Shown here piece after piece: positions 26,195-34,703 of a DNA stretch of 64,000 nucleotides. Every line of letters begins with the position of its first letter. The stretch's first letter is position 1. The DNA comes from Pseudomonas paralcaligenes (GTDB lineage: Bacteria; Pseudomonadota; Gammaproteobacteria; Pseudomonadales; Pseudomonadaceae), in the NCBI RefSeq assembly GCF_019655855.1, contig NZ_BPFX01000007.1, positions 124,001 to 188,000 of the forward strand. Direction: 5' to 3'. A model generated the notes under the pieces. It saw only the letters and a program-made list of their open reading frames with translations. It was not told the origin of the DNA and did not search any database. The position numbers and the translations under genes were made by a program.

Positions 26195-28048
26195 TCAGAA
26201 GTTCACGCCGAAGCTGAGCGCGATGAAGTCGCGGTCGACCTGGGTGTTGTAGTCGCCGCCGAAGAAGTTGGTGTAGGAGAGGCTCGCGCCGTAGGTCTTG
26301 TCGTACTCCGCGTCGAGCCCGACGCTGAGGGCCTTGGCGCCCTCGTTGAAGGGCGTGGTGGTCGGCCCGTAGCCCTCCACGTCGTGCGACCAGGCCAGGT
26401 TGGGGCGCAGGCTGACCCCGGCGAACACGTTGCGGTAGTCCCAGATCGCGCGCACCCGGTAGCCCCACGAGGTAGAGGTGGTGAAGCCCTTGTCGTTGCA
26501 CTCCTCGGGCCGGGTGGTGTTGGTGCTGGTCCGGCACAGGCCGTTGTCCGCCAGCGCGCCGGTGCCGTAGATCGCGTCGCGGCCGTAACGCAGGCCGCCG
26601 TCGCCCTCCAGGCCGCCCACACGCACCAGCGCGGCCTCGCCGACCAGGGTCAGGCGCTCGGCGCCCATCACCCGGTCGAAGAAGTGGGTGGCGGTGACCT
26701 GCAACTGGCTGACCTCCTTGCGCCGGTAGCCGGCGACCCGCTCGTCGTTGCCCGGATGCACCGCCGCATTCACCGGCGACAGCGCCGGGCTGCCCAGCAG
26801 GCCGGTGACCAGGTCGGCGCCGTTGAGCTGCAGCGGCGCGTTCGGCCGGTAGCTGAACTCGCCGGAGAGCGCGGTGCCGGTCGCCAGCGTGGTGGCGAAG
26901 CTCAGGCCGTACAGGCGGATGTCTTCCGGATAGTCGAAGTAGTAGCGGCTGGTGCCCAGCCGGTAGGCGCTCACCAGCGACTGCCCGGTGGGCGATGCGA
27001 CGATGCCGCCGCAGGCCGCGGCGGGAATGCCCAGGTTGGCGCACACCGTGTCGGCGAACGCCAGGTCGGCGATGTTCGGCCCGGCCACCACGCTGAAGTA
27101 CGGCGTGCGGCTGTGGTAGTTCATGAAGTAGGCGCCGAACTCCGCGTCCAGCGGCGCCGAGAACCAGCGCAGCGCCGCCCCCCACTGCCCCGAGTCGCGC
27201 GCGTCGTTGTCGCTCACCCGTGGGATCACGATACCCTCGCGGGTGAGCTGCACGCCGAAGGGTTCGAGCGCCGCGCGCGCCAGCGCGTTGCCCGAGATGT
27301 CCGGGCCGACGATGTTCTGGTCGCAGCCGTCGGCCACGTTGTCCACGCCGAAGAAGGTGCCGCAGTTGTCGACCACGGTCTGCTCCCAGTCAAGCTGGTA
27401 GAAGGCCTCGACGGACAGGTCCTCGGTCAGGCTCTGCGACAGCGAGAACAGGCTGACCGGGATCAGCCCCTCCTTGATCTCTGCCCCCGGCCGGCGGAAG
27501 GCGGCCACGTCGACGGGGTTGACGCTGTTGATGCCGCCACCGATGAAGGTGCTCTCGCCCCAGCTGATCACCTGCCGGCCCAGGCGCGCGGAGCCCTGCT
27601 GCCCGGCCAGTTCGTAGTTGTGGTAGACGAAGGCGTCCAGCAGCTGCGCGCCGGCGGACTTGGCGCCCTCCTTGCGGTTGCTGTCGCTGATGTCCTTCCA
27701 CGGCCGGCTCTCGTCCTTCAGCTCGAAGTCGTACCAGTACTTGCCGCGGAAGAAGGCGCCGCTGTCGCCGTAGCGCAGCTCCAGGTCGTGCAGCCCCTTG
27801 AAGATCTTCGAGAAGGTCTCGCCCTTGGCGAAGTTCAGGCGCCCGTCGTCGCCGAGCACGGAAGCCGCCCCGCCGCCGTTGTTGGCGCCGATGAATTCGG
27901 ATTTGGCGCTCTGCGTCGACCAGCTGGCGCCGACCGACAGGGCGCTGTCGAACTGGCCCTCCAGTTCGCCGAGCTGGAAGGTCACGGCGAGGCCGGGGGT
28001 GCTGGTCGCCGCGCAGATGGCGAGCGCCAGCGGTTTCAGGGTACGCAT
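26195..28048 (-). CDS. DUF1302 family outer-membrane beta-barrel protein
   Basis: A 617-residue exported protein: signal peptide MRTLKPLALAICAATSTPGLA, then VTFQLGELEGQFDSALSVGASWSTQ, the DUF1302 start, and a long series of amphipathic strands ending FIALSFGVNF with a C-terminal Phe typical of outer-membrane barrels. It is the porin-like partner of the DUF1329 protein 11 bases downstream. The pair is usually linked to uptake or export of hydrophobic compounds such as sterols or lipids. No RND permease is in the cluster, so the system, if complete, has it elsewhere. Confidence 0.92.
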   Translation of the reverse strand: MRTLKPLALAICAATSTPGLAVTFQLGELEGQFDSALSVGASWSTQSAKSEFIGANNGGGAASVLGDDGRLNFAKGETFSKIFKGLHDLELRYGDSGAFFRGKYWYDFELKDESRPWKDISDSNRKEGAKSAGAQLLDAFVYHNYELAGQQGSARLGRQVISWGESTFIGGGINSVNPVDVAAFRRPGAEIKEGLIPVSLFSLSQSLTEDLSVEAFYQLDWEQTVVDNCGTFFGVDNVADGCDQNIVGPDISGNALARAALEPFGVQLTREGIVIPRVSDNDARDSGQWGAALRWFSAPLDAEFGAYFMNYHSRTPYFSVVAGPNIADLAFADTVCANLGIPAAACGGIVASPTGQSLVSAYRLGTSRYYFDYPEDIRLYGLSFATTLATGTALSGEFSYRPNAPLQLNGADLVTGLLGSPALSPVNAAVHPGNDERVAGYRRKEVSQLQVTATHFFDRVMGAERLTLVGEAALVRVGGLEGDGGLRYGRDAIYGTGALADNGLCRTSTNTTRPEECNDKGFTTSTSWGYRVRAIWDYRNVFAGVSLRPNLAWSHDVEGYGPTTTPFNEGAKALSVGLDAEYDKTYGASLSYTNFFGGDYNTQVDRDFIALSFGVNF

Positions 28049-28095
28049 GGCAGTGTCTCCATTTCTTGTTGTTGTTCGTCGCGTGCCGCCGGGGG

Positions 28096-29352
28096 TCAGT
28101 CCCGCAGCGGCGGCGGATAGTCGATGCGGTGGGCGCCGTGGTTGTCCCTGGCGAAGCTGGCGAGGTAGATGCCGTCCTGCTCCGGCAGCACCTTGGAGAT
28201 GGCCCGCACCTGGCTGCCGTCGTGCATCAGCCAGTACAGGACCTGCTTACCGGAGGGATCGAGCACCACGAAGCCGGTCTGCTTCTGCTCGGAGAACAGG
28301 CGGTGCGGCAGCCGCAGGATCAGCGGCTTGAGCCAGGGATTGGCGTGCAGCCAGGTGGCGATGGCGGTGCGCGGGGAGAACAGCGCCACGTACAGCCGCC
28401 CGCGCTCGTCGCGGCTGATGCCGTCGGGCATGCCCGGCATGCCTTCCTGCAGGATTTCCGCGGTGCCCGCCCGCCCGCCGCCGATGAACAGGCGCAGCAT
28501 GCGGAACTTCGGGGTCTCGCTGATCACCAGCGATTGTTCGACGCCCTGCCCGTCCTCCGAACCCCGGTCGATCAGGATGCCGTCGACGAAATGCAGGTCC
28601 TGCACCACCAGCTGAGCGGTCTCGCGCTCCAGGTCGAACATCCACAGGCGGCCGTTGTTGGCCAGGCTGACGGCCTCCTCGAAGGCCGCCTCGCCCATGG
28701 CGGCGCCCGAGTAGGCATAGGGCTCCGACATGTACACCCGCTTGCCGTCGCGGCTGATGTCGAGATCGTTGCAGAACGCCACCGGGCGGCTGTTGCTCTC
28801 GTTCATGGCAGTCACCGCCATCGCCCCCTGGCCCAGCGGATGGACGCTGCCCAGCGTCGCGTCCGGGTCCAGCGCCGGCGGCAGTGGTACGCGCAGGGCC
28901 ACCGGCCGGATCGCCCGGGTGGCGATGTTCAGCTCGTAGACGCCCACCGGCGCCTCGCGCTCGGGGGTGAAGCCGTAGAGGTGCGAGTTGCAGAACAGGA
29001 TGCGGTTGTCGTCGCCGGGCACGAAGCGGGCGCCGGACGGCACCAGTGGGGTCTGGGCGAAGCGCTCGGCCTTGCCGCTCGCCAGGTCCAGGCGCCAGAA
29101 CCAGCCGTCGCGGGCGGTGACGAACGCCTGGCCGGAGTGTTCCTGGATCAGCACGTCGTCGTGGCCCGGCAGGTCGAGGCCGCTGACCGCCGGCGCCAGG
29201 TCGTCCGGCACCCTGGCGGCCTGCATCGCCGCGCTGATCTCGCCCATCCGGTAGGCCGGCGCGGGGCGGATATGCTCCGGCGGCGCGCTCAGCCACCAGG
29301 CCGCGCCCGCCACGGCGAGGACGGCCAGTCCCAGCATGCTCTTCGTCTTCAT
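28096..29352 (-). CDS. SMP-30/strictosidine synthase-like beta-propeller protein, exported
   Basis: A 418-residue protein with an N-terminal anchor or signal (MKTKSMLGLAVLAVAGAAWWL). The body has the calcium-dependent beta-propeller features: GQAFVTARDGWFWRLDLASGK, FCNDLDISRDGKRVYMSEPYAYSG, ERETAQLVVQDLHFVDGILI, EGMPGMPDGISRDERGRLYVALFSPR. Such proteins hydrolyse lactones or organophosphates or act as binding propellers. The start at 29352 overlaps the peptidase stop by four bases (ATGA), so it is translationally coupled to it. The DUF1302 gene follows after 47 bases. Confidence 0.88.
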   Translation of the reverse strand: MKTKSMLGLAVLAVAGAAWWLSAPPEHIRPAPAYRMGEISAAMQAARVPDDLAPAVSGLDLPGHDDVLIQEHSGQAFVTARDGWFWRLDLASGKAERFAQTPLVPSGARFVPGDDNRILFCNSHLYGFTPEREAPVGVYELNIATRAIRPVALRVPLPPALDPDATLGSVHPLGQGAMAVTAMNESNSRPVAFCNDLDISRDGKRVYMSEPYAYSGAAMGEAAFEEAVSLANNGRLWMFDLERETAQLVVQDLHFVDGILIDRGSEDGQGVEQSLVISETPKFRMLRLFIGGGRAGTAEILQEGMPGMPDGISRDERGRLYVALFSPRTAIATWLHANPWLKPLILRLPHRLFSEQKQTGFVVLDPSGKQVLYWLMHDGSQVRAISKVLPEQDGIYLASFARDNHGAHRIDYPPPLRD

Positions 29353-30248
29353 GCACGTTTCTCCCTGGCCTCGATCACGTGAGGCACCTCGTCGTCGAGC
29401 CAGTAGCAACGGTGCGGCTCGACCACCAGCACCTCCTCGAACTTGCAGCCACCACCGTTCCAGCCGATGTGCGGCTCGATGGCCCACAGGCCGAGCTTGT
29501 TGCCGATGTGCTCGGGAGTCAGCGCGGCCGACAGGCCCAGCTTGAGGAAGGCGAGATTGGTCTCCAGGGAGAACCAGCCGAACGAGCGGGTGCCGATGCG
29601 CAGGTGCCGGCCCTGCTTCGGCTTGACCCGGAACACCCGGTGGCCGAGCACACAGTGCGGGTACTTGGCGTGGATGTTGTCGTAGCCCGCGGCGTGGATG
29701 CGGCGGTCGATCTCGGCCCAGATCTCCGCCGCCGTCAGCGGGCTGGCGAACAGCTGTGGAATGTCCTCGCGCAACTGCAGGAGGAATCGCCGGGCGCGGT
29801 CCAGGCTGGGGTTGGGCGTCAGGCACAGGGCGTAGCCGACATCGCCGATATAGCCGTCGACCACCGGCGACACATCGAGGATCGCCACGTGGTCGGCCTC
29901 CAGCCGACGGGGGCCGGGATGGTAGTCGGCGTAGTCCTGGTAGCCATCGAAGCGCGAATGGTCGCCGAACCAGGCGAAGGCCCGGTGCAGGTAGCGCTCG
30001 GTACCGTGCTCGCGCAGATAGGCCTCCAGCATCTCGGCGGCCTGCTGCTCGGTCATGCCGACCTGCAGGCGCCGGCCGACGTGCTGCACGGCGGCGTAGG
30101 CCAGGCGCTGGGCCTTGAGGAATCCGTCCATGGCCTCGGGCGGGGGCAGCTGGTCGGCGCCGTGCGCGTACCTGGAGGAAACCCTGGAGAGCCAGCGGTA
30201 GAAGCGATCCAGCGGACCGCTGGGCTTCAGCGAATAGCCGATGGGCAT
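29349..30248 (-). CDS. M24 family metallopeptidase-like protein
   Basis: A 299-residue cytoplasmic protein of the pita-bread (creatinase/aminopeptidase P) fold: HVAILDVSPVVDGYIGDVGYALCL holds two Asp of the metal site, HCVLGHRVFRV a His, TNLAFLK region and WAIEPHIGWNGGGCKFEEVLVVEPHR the two late Glu ligands. Canonical residues appear partly shifted, so substrate may differ from dipeptides. First gene of the M24, SMP-30, DUF1302, DUF1329 operon, divergent from an AraC regulator. Confidence 0.83.
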   Translation of the reverse strand: MPIGYSLKPSGPLDRFYRWLSRVSSRYAHGADQLPPPEAMDGFLKAQRLAYAAVQHVGRRLQVGMTEQQAAEMLEAYLREHGTERYLHRAFAWFGDHSRFDGYQDYADYHPGPRRLEADHVAILDVSPVVDGYIGDVGYALCLTPNPSLDRARRFLLQLREDIPQLFASPLTAAEIWAEIDRRIHAAGYDNIHAKYPHCVLGHRVFRVKPKQGRHLRIGTRSFGWFSLETNLAFLKLGLSAALTPEHIGNKLGLWAIEPHIGWNGGGCKFEEVLVVEPHRCYWLDDEVPHVIEAREKRA

Positions 30249-30456
30249 GGCCGATCCTCCCGGTGCAGCGGATCGACAGGCCGGAGCCGGCCATGGGAAC
30301 GCGCCGGGCGCGAGGCCGGGCGGCAGCTACTGAACGTCATCATGAAGGGACTCGGTGTTGTTGTTATGAGCCCGATGCTAAGAGTCCCCGCGCGCTCGCG
30401 ATGTTGTTCAGCGGCCAATCTGATGGTTGAATTCCGCCACCACAGGGAGAAGCCGC

Positions 30457-31521
30457 ATGCGATCCGCCACCGACAGTTCGTCGTTCATTTCGCTCACCGA
30501 GCTGCTGGTGCCAGTGCCGCTGCCGGCGCTGCTCATGGAAGTGCTGCTGGAACAGGGGCTGAGCGCGGATCGCCTGCTGGAAGGCACGGAACTGCGCCTC
30601 GAACACTTCAGCCACCCGGATACGCTGCTCAGCTACCGGCAGCTGGCCGTGATCATCTCCCGCGCCCTGGCGATGACCGGCAACCCCCGCCTCGGCCTGC
30701 TGTTCGGCTCGCGCATCCGCCTCTCCCACCTGGCCGAACTGGGCGCCCTGTACGCCACCGCGCCGACCCTGCGGCACGCCTACGAGATCGGCCTGAAGCA
30801 CCAGAAGCTGCTCGGCAGCGCCTTCGACATGCGCCTGGTCGAGCGGCCGAGGCACCTGGCGATCATCGCCTCGAAACTGGTGCCGCTGGAGGAGCGCTAC
30901 TACTTCAACCAGGAATCCTGGCTGACCGCCATCGCCAACCAGACGGCGCTGGTGATGGAACACCCGCTGAGCGAACTCGGCCTGGAACTGGAGTTCGACT
31001 ACCCCGCCCCACAGGACCTCGATCCCTATCACCGGCTATTCGGCAAAAAGGTTAAATTCGGCCAGCCCTACTGCCAGGTGCTCATCCCCCGCGAACTGCT
31101 GGACCGGCGTCTGCCTGGCGCCTGCCCGACCCTGTTCAAGCTCGCCGTGCAGCGCTGCGAGGAAGCCTCCAGCCGCAGCCGCGCGCCGCTGTCGCTGCCC
31201 GAGCAGGTACGCATCCACCTGCGCCGGGAGCTGGAGTCGCCGCCCTCGGTCGAGGCCATCGCCAGCCGCCTCAACCTCTCGACCCGCACCCTGAACCGGC
31301 GCCTCGACGAACTGGACTGCAACTACCGCCAGCTGCTACGCGAAGTGCGCTTCGAGACCGCCGCCCAGCTGCTGCAGGGCACCGCGCTGCCCATCGCCAT
31401 CATCGCCCAGCGCTCGGGCTTCAACGACACCTCGAACTTCGTCAAGGCGTTCCGCGAATGGGCCGGCACCACGCCGAACCGCTACCGGCAGCATATCCAC
31501 GAGGCTGGACAGCCACGCTGA
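30457..31521 (+). CDS. AraC family transcriptional regulator
   Basis: A 354-residue activator with an N-terminal arabinose-binding-like domain of the OruR/MmsR type (LLMEVLLEQGLSADRLLEGTELRLEHFSHPDTLLSYRQLAVIISRAL ... ELGALYATAPTLRHAYEIGLKH) and a C-terminal double helix-turn-helix (SVEAIASRLNLSTRTLNRRLDELDCNYRQLLREVRFETAAQLL ... SGFNDTSNFVKAFREWAGTTPNRYR). Start is ATG 30457 with AGGGAGA 7 bases before; a TTG ten codons upstream is less likely. Its position, divergent from the M24/DUF1302/DUF1329 operon across 208 bases, suggests that operon is its target. Confidence 0.92.
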   Translation: MRSATDSSSFISLTELLVPVPLPALLMEVLLEQGLSADRLLEGTELRLEHFSHPDTLLSYRQLAVIISRALAMTGNPRLGLLFGSRIRLSHLAELGALYATAPTLRHAYEIGLKHQKLLGSAFDMRLVERPRHLAIIASKLVPLEERYYFNQESWLTAIANQTALVMEHPLSELGLELEFDYPAPQDLDPYHRLFGKKVKFGQPYCQVLIPRELLDRRLPGACPTLFKLAVQRCEEASSRSRAPLSLPEQVRIHLRRELESPPSVEAIASRLNLSTRTLNRRLDELDCNYRQLLREVRFETAAQLLQGTALPIAIIAQRSGFNDTSNFVKAFREWAGTTPNRYRQHIHEAGQPR

Positions 31522-31690
31522 AGCCCAGCGGATACATGATTGTCCTGCTGAAAGCCGCCAATTTTCCTGATCGCCGACACGGTCGACAAAGTGCCATGGC
31601 ACAGCTTTGTATCTGAGTCGCACCGACCACCGCGCAAAATCGTATGTGGCGCCAAGCCTCAGCTATTGATTGACGGTTGCTCAGCCAGAA

Positions 31691-32311
31691 TCAGTAGAAC
31701 TGCACCACCGTTTCGAAGCTGCCGTCGGCAGGGTCATAAAACAGATAGGCCGCACCTGCATCGTGGAACAACGTGGGCGCGTCAATTGGAAGCTGGCCCA
31801 TGAAAACCAGCGGCTTGCCATCGCGGATAGGCCAGTCAGGTCCTTGTATCCACTTGGGCGGCTTGCCAACGCACTTGAAGCATTCCTTGAGCCGCTCCTT
31901 GATGAGCTGCCTTTTTCGAGTGTCGCTCAGGTCGCCATCGGTCGGAACGATCTTTTCGATCATGAATTCCAGCGGTGGGTCGAGGTACTCGGGAAGCGCC
32001 TTCAAGATCAGGGAATAAAGACCACCGAATCGCCGGGCGGAACGGAAGCTCACTTCCGCCTTATGCAGAAAATCCTCGATGATTCCCTCGGAGTTCACCA
32101 GCCCGCCCAGCGACACTCGATCCTGTTTATTGTGAAGACGCCGGTAATGATTGGTCCGGGCAGGGTAGCGCTGATCCTCAAAAAACCCGAGCAGCGACTT
32201 CATCTCTTCCGTGGCAAGAGCCGTATCAAGGGAGGGGCCGTCGAGCCGACCTTCGGCAAAGCCGATGAGTATGTCGAGCTGTGACTGATACTTCGCCAAC
32301 TCTGGACGCAT
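31691..32311 (-). CDS. Hypothetical protein in lower-GC patch, possible immunity protein
   Basis: A 206-residue soluble protein that I do not recognise with confidence. The C-terminal third, PPKWIQGPDWPIRDGKPLVFMGQLPID ... AAYLFYDPADGSFETVVQFY, resembles the core of DUF1963/YwqG-like proteins that often act as immunity or antitoxin-type proteins. The N-terminal part is helical and charged. Base composition is clearly lower in GC than the neighbours and codon choice is looser, a sign of transfer. It is the downstream member of three small minus-strand genes after cysS; no toxin gene is visible. Confidence 0.65.
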   Translation of the reverse strand: MRPELAKYQSQLDILIGFAEGRLDGPSLDTALATEEMKSLLGFFEDQRYPARTNHYRRLHNKQDRVSLGGLVNSEGIIEDFLHKAEVSFRSARRFGGLYSLILKALPEYLDPPLEFMIEKIVPTDGDLSDTRKRQLIKERLKECFKCVGKPPKWIQGPDWPIRDGKPLVFMGQLPIDAPTLFHDAGAAYLFYDPADGSFETVVQFY

Positions 32312-32375
32312 CGATGAGGCTCTCCTGCCCTAACCGCGGTCGAATCGTGCAGCCAGGCAGTTGCCGACCGGAATG

Positions 32376-32816
32376 TCATGCAATATGAATCTGGAAACCA
32401 TTCGGCTCTGATCTCATATCCAGGAAGGCATCCCTTATTTCCTCGGCACCTTCTTGGTCTTTCTGAAAGTCGAATTCGACGATCTCTGCATCAAAGCCCA
32501 ATGTTTCCACGCCACGCGCGGTCAATAGAACGCGTATGCAGTCGGCACAAAGTGTCACGCAGGTGGCGAGGCCGCTTCCGCCTTCTGACTGATCGGCTCT
32601 TTCGAGCCAGATACCCTCAAGCGGTTCTTCATCGTCATCATGAAAGCCACAGACAATATGAAGAACGTCCTCTCTTCCGTATTTTTCCGAAGTGAAGCCA
32701 AGGCTGAGCCATATTTCCCAATCCGTCGTTCCTGACTTCAGAGAGTGGCACGAGAATCTATTCAAAGAGTCAACTCCGTCTCGATGCGCATTTCGGCTTT
32801 CTACTACCGACTCCAC
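32376..32816 (-). CDS. Hypothetical protein, Imm10-like
   Basis: A 146-residue protein of lower GC. The segment DVLHIVCGFHDDDEEPLEGIWLER followed by CADCIRVLLTARGVETLGFDAEIVEFDF has the pattern of Imm10-type immunity proteins of polymorphic toxin systems; this is from memory of the family and unverified. The reading frame opens with a GTG at 32816 that overlaps the preceding gene by 47 bases; the true start may be a later TTG, as the first 20 residues (ESVVESRNAHRDGVDSLNRF) are not convincing. Four Cys are present, including C-x-x-C in CADC context. Confidence 0.55.
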   Translation of the reverse strand: MESVVESRNAHRDGVDSLNRFSCHSLKSGTTDWEIWLSLGFTSEKYGREDVLHIVCGFHDDDEEPLEGIWLERADQSEGGSGLATCVTLCADCIRVLLTARGVETLGFDAEIVEFDFQKDQEGAEEIRDAFLDMRSEPNGFQIHIA

Positions 32817-33102
32817 TCACCATCATAGAAGCCCGAAGTGCATGACCTTCTGCATGCCCATCGAGTACCAGAGTGACTCGCCCGATCTTGCCCGCCAGAT
32901 TCCTTGCAGACGGATCGGTAAAGGGGCCTTCGATATCCACTCCGACCATCTTCAAAGCGGATACCTTATTGTCACGGTCTTTGAACTCTATCCATTCGGG
33001 GCCCGTGATTTCCCCTTCTATCAAGATACCCCTCAGCAACGTCAGCGGACCTTGCCCGGAATCTTGATATTCGACCTCATCGAGCTGCATTTCAAATGGC
33101 AT
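32770..33102 (-). CDS. Hypothetical small beta-rich protein
   Basis: About 110 residues. I chose ATG 33102 (MPFEMQLDEVEYQDSG) because the upstream ATG at 33141 lies inside the cysS terminator hairpin and would translate that hairpin. The pattern of alternating polar and hydrophobic residues (LTLLRGILIEGEITGPEWIEFKD ... KIGRVTLVLDG) suggests a small beta-barrel. No family recognised. Its end overlaps the Imm10-like gene start, so the two may be coupled. It is the first of the three lower-GC genes after the terminator, so its promoter, if any, must lie within or beyond that hairpin. Confidence 0.55.
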   Translation of the reverse strand: MPFEMQLDEVEYQDSGQGPLTLLRGILIEGEITGPEWIEFKDRDNKVSALKMVGVDIEGPFTDPSARNLAGKIGRVTLVLDGHAEGHALRASMMVSGVGSRKPKCASRRS

Positions 33103-33126
33103 GAGGTACTCGTTAATACGTTGCCA

Positions 33127-33154
33127 AAAAAGGCCGCTCAAGAGCGGCCTTTTT
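33127..33154 (-). terminator. Rho-independent terminator of cysS
   Basis: Perfect 13-bp stem AAAAAGGCCGCTC/GAGCGGCCTTTTT with a two-base centre, 16 bases after the cysS stop codon. Read on the minus strand it ends in six T, and its symmetry allows it to work in both directions. Confidence 0.92.
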
Positions 33155-33169
33155 CATAAAGCAGAGCAC

Positions 33170-34552
33170 TCACTCGGCCAGACGCCAGGTCGTGCCGCCC
33201 TTGCCATCCTCCAGCACCACGCCCATGGCGGTGAGCTGGTCGCGGATGCGGTCGGACTCGGCCCAGTTCTTCTCGGCGCGAGCCTGCAGGCGCGCGGCGA
33301 TCAGCGCTTCAACTTCGGCGGCGTCGACCTTGCCGGCGGCGCCGGCCTGGAGGAAGGCGTCAGGCTCCAGTTGCAGCACGCCGAGCACACCAGCCAGCTG
33401 CTTGAGCTGCGCGGCCAGGTCGGCGGCGACCTGTACGTCGGTCTCACGCAGGCGGTTGACCTCACGGATCATCTCGAACAGCACCGCGCAGGCCTCCGGC
33501 GAGTTGAAGTCGTCGTCCATCGCCGCGCCGAAGCGCTCGACGAAGGCCTCGCCACCGGCAGGCGCCGCTTCCGGCAGGCCCTTGAGGCCGTTGTAGAAGC
33601 GCTCCAGGGCGCCCTTGGCTTCCTTGAGGCTGTCTTCGGAGTAGTTGATCGGGCTGCGGTAGTGGCTGGACACCAGCAGGTAGCGCACCACCTCCGGGTG
33701 GTACTTCTCCAGCACCTCGCGGATGGTGAAGAAGTTGCCCAGGCTCTTGGACATCTTCTCGCCGTCCACGCGCACCGCGCCGGCGTGCATCCAGGCCTTG
33801 GCGTAGAGCTTGCCGGTGGCCGCCTCGCTCTGCGCGATCTCGTTCTCGTGGTGCGGGAACACCAGGTCCGGGCCGCCGCCGTGAATATCGAAGGTCTCGC
33901 CCAGGCAGCAGGTGGACATCACCGAGCACTCGATGTGCCAGCCCGGACGACCGGCACCCCAGGGCGACTCCCAACTCGGCTCGCCCGGCTTGGCGCCCTT
34001 CCACAGAACGAAGTCCAGCGGGTCTTCCTTGATCTCGTCGACCTCGATGCGCGCACCGATCTTCAGCTCGTCGATCTTGCGCCGCGACAGCTTGCCGTAG
34101 CCTACGAACTTGCCGACGCGGTAGTACACGTCGCCATTGCCTGGCGCATAGGCGTAGCCCTTGTCGATCAGGGTCTGGATCATCGCGAACATGCCGGGGA
34201 TGTGCCCGGTGGCACGCGGCTCGATGTCCGGGCGCAGCACGTTGAGGCGGCCCTCGTCCTCGTGCATCGCCGCGATCATGCGATCCACCAGGGCCTCGAA
34301 CGGCTCGCCGTTCTCCTGGGCACGCTTGATGATCTTGTCGTCGATGTCGGTGATGTTGCGCACGTAGGTCACGTCGTAGCCACGCTGGCGCAGCCAGCGG
34401 GTGACCACGTCGAAGGCGACCATCACCCGTGCATGGCCAATGTGGCAGAAGTCGTACACGGTCATGCCGCACACGTACATGCGCGCCTGGTTGCCTTCCA
34501 GCGGCTGGAAGGGTTCCTTGACCTTGCTCAGGGTGTTGTAGATGGACAGCAT
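33170..34552 (-). CDS. cysS: Cysteinyl-tRNA synthetase
   Basis: Charges tRNA-Cys with cysteine; 460 residues, the normal length. Class I signature HIGH at 37-40 (CHIGHARV) and KMSKS at 266-270 ([12 protein letters not shown]). The zinc ligands that select cysteine are visible: C28 (VCGM), C209 (WHIECS), H234 and E238 (FPHHENE). The C-terminal DALR-like anticodon region is followed by the short tail [31 protein letters not shown]. It is read after glnS on the same strand, separated by a long palindromic repeat, and ends at a strong terminator. Confidence 0.98.
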   Translation of the reverse strand: MLSIYNTLSKVKEPFQPLEGNQARMYVCGMTVYDFCHIGHARVMVAFDVVTRWLRQRGYDVTYVRNITDIDDKIIKRAQENGEPFEALVDRMIAAMHEDEGRLNVLRPDIEPRATGHIPGMFAMIQTLIDKGYAYAPGNGDVYYRVGKFVGYGKLSRRKIDELKIGARIEVDEIKEDPLDFVLWKGAKPGEPSWESPWGAGRPGWHIECSVMSTCCLGETFDIHGGGPDLVFPHHENEIAQSEAATGKLYAKAWMHAGAVRVDGEKMSKSLGNFFTIREVLEKYHPEVVRYLLVSSHYRSPINYSEDSLKEAKGALERFYNGLKGLPEAAPAGGEAFVERFGAAMDDDFNSPEACAVLFEMIREVNRLRETDVQVAADLAAQLKQLAGVLGVLQLEPDAFLQAGAAGKVDAAEVEALIAARLQARAEKNWAESDRIRDQLTAMGVVLEDGKGGTTWRLAE

Positions 34553-34569
34553 CTTTAAATTTCCTCAAG

Positions 34570-34703
34570 AACGGTTTTCAAGGCAGCGAGCGAAGATCAG
34601 GCAAGGCGAAGCGGGGTGAGGAAGCGGAATGTACTGCAGTACATGAGCATTCCGAACCTCGCTTCAACACAGCATGATCGAGCGCAGCAATTTGAAAGCC
34701 GTT
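34570..34703. repeat. 134-bp imperfect palindromic element between glnS and cysS
   Basis: The outer arms AACGGTTTTCAA (34570-34581) and TTGAAAGCCGTT (34692-34703) pair at 11 of 12 positions. The centre holds CGGAATG/CATTCCG arms around the perfect palindrome ATGTACTGCAGTACAT, and the flanks between are partly complementary. The right arm reaches into the glnS stop codon. The whole can fold into one long hairpin in glnS-cysS readthrough RNA. It resembles a dispersed Pseudomonas intergenic repeat. Confidence 0.75.

Noticed and set aside
24816..27185. A 789-residue continuous minus-strand frame suggesting a fusion with DUF1329
   Set aside because: The N-terminal 334 codons are the out-of-frame reading of the DUF1302 gene; a signal peptide begins at 26183.
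33103..33141. Start of the small beta-rich gene at the ATG 33141
   Set aside because: This ATG is in the cysS terminator hairpin, so translation from it would read the hairpin arms; 33102 is a better choice.
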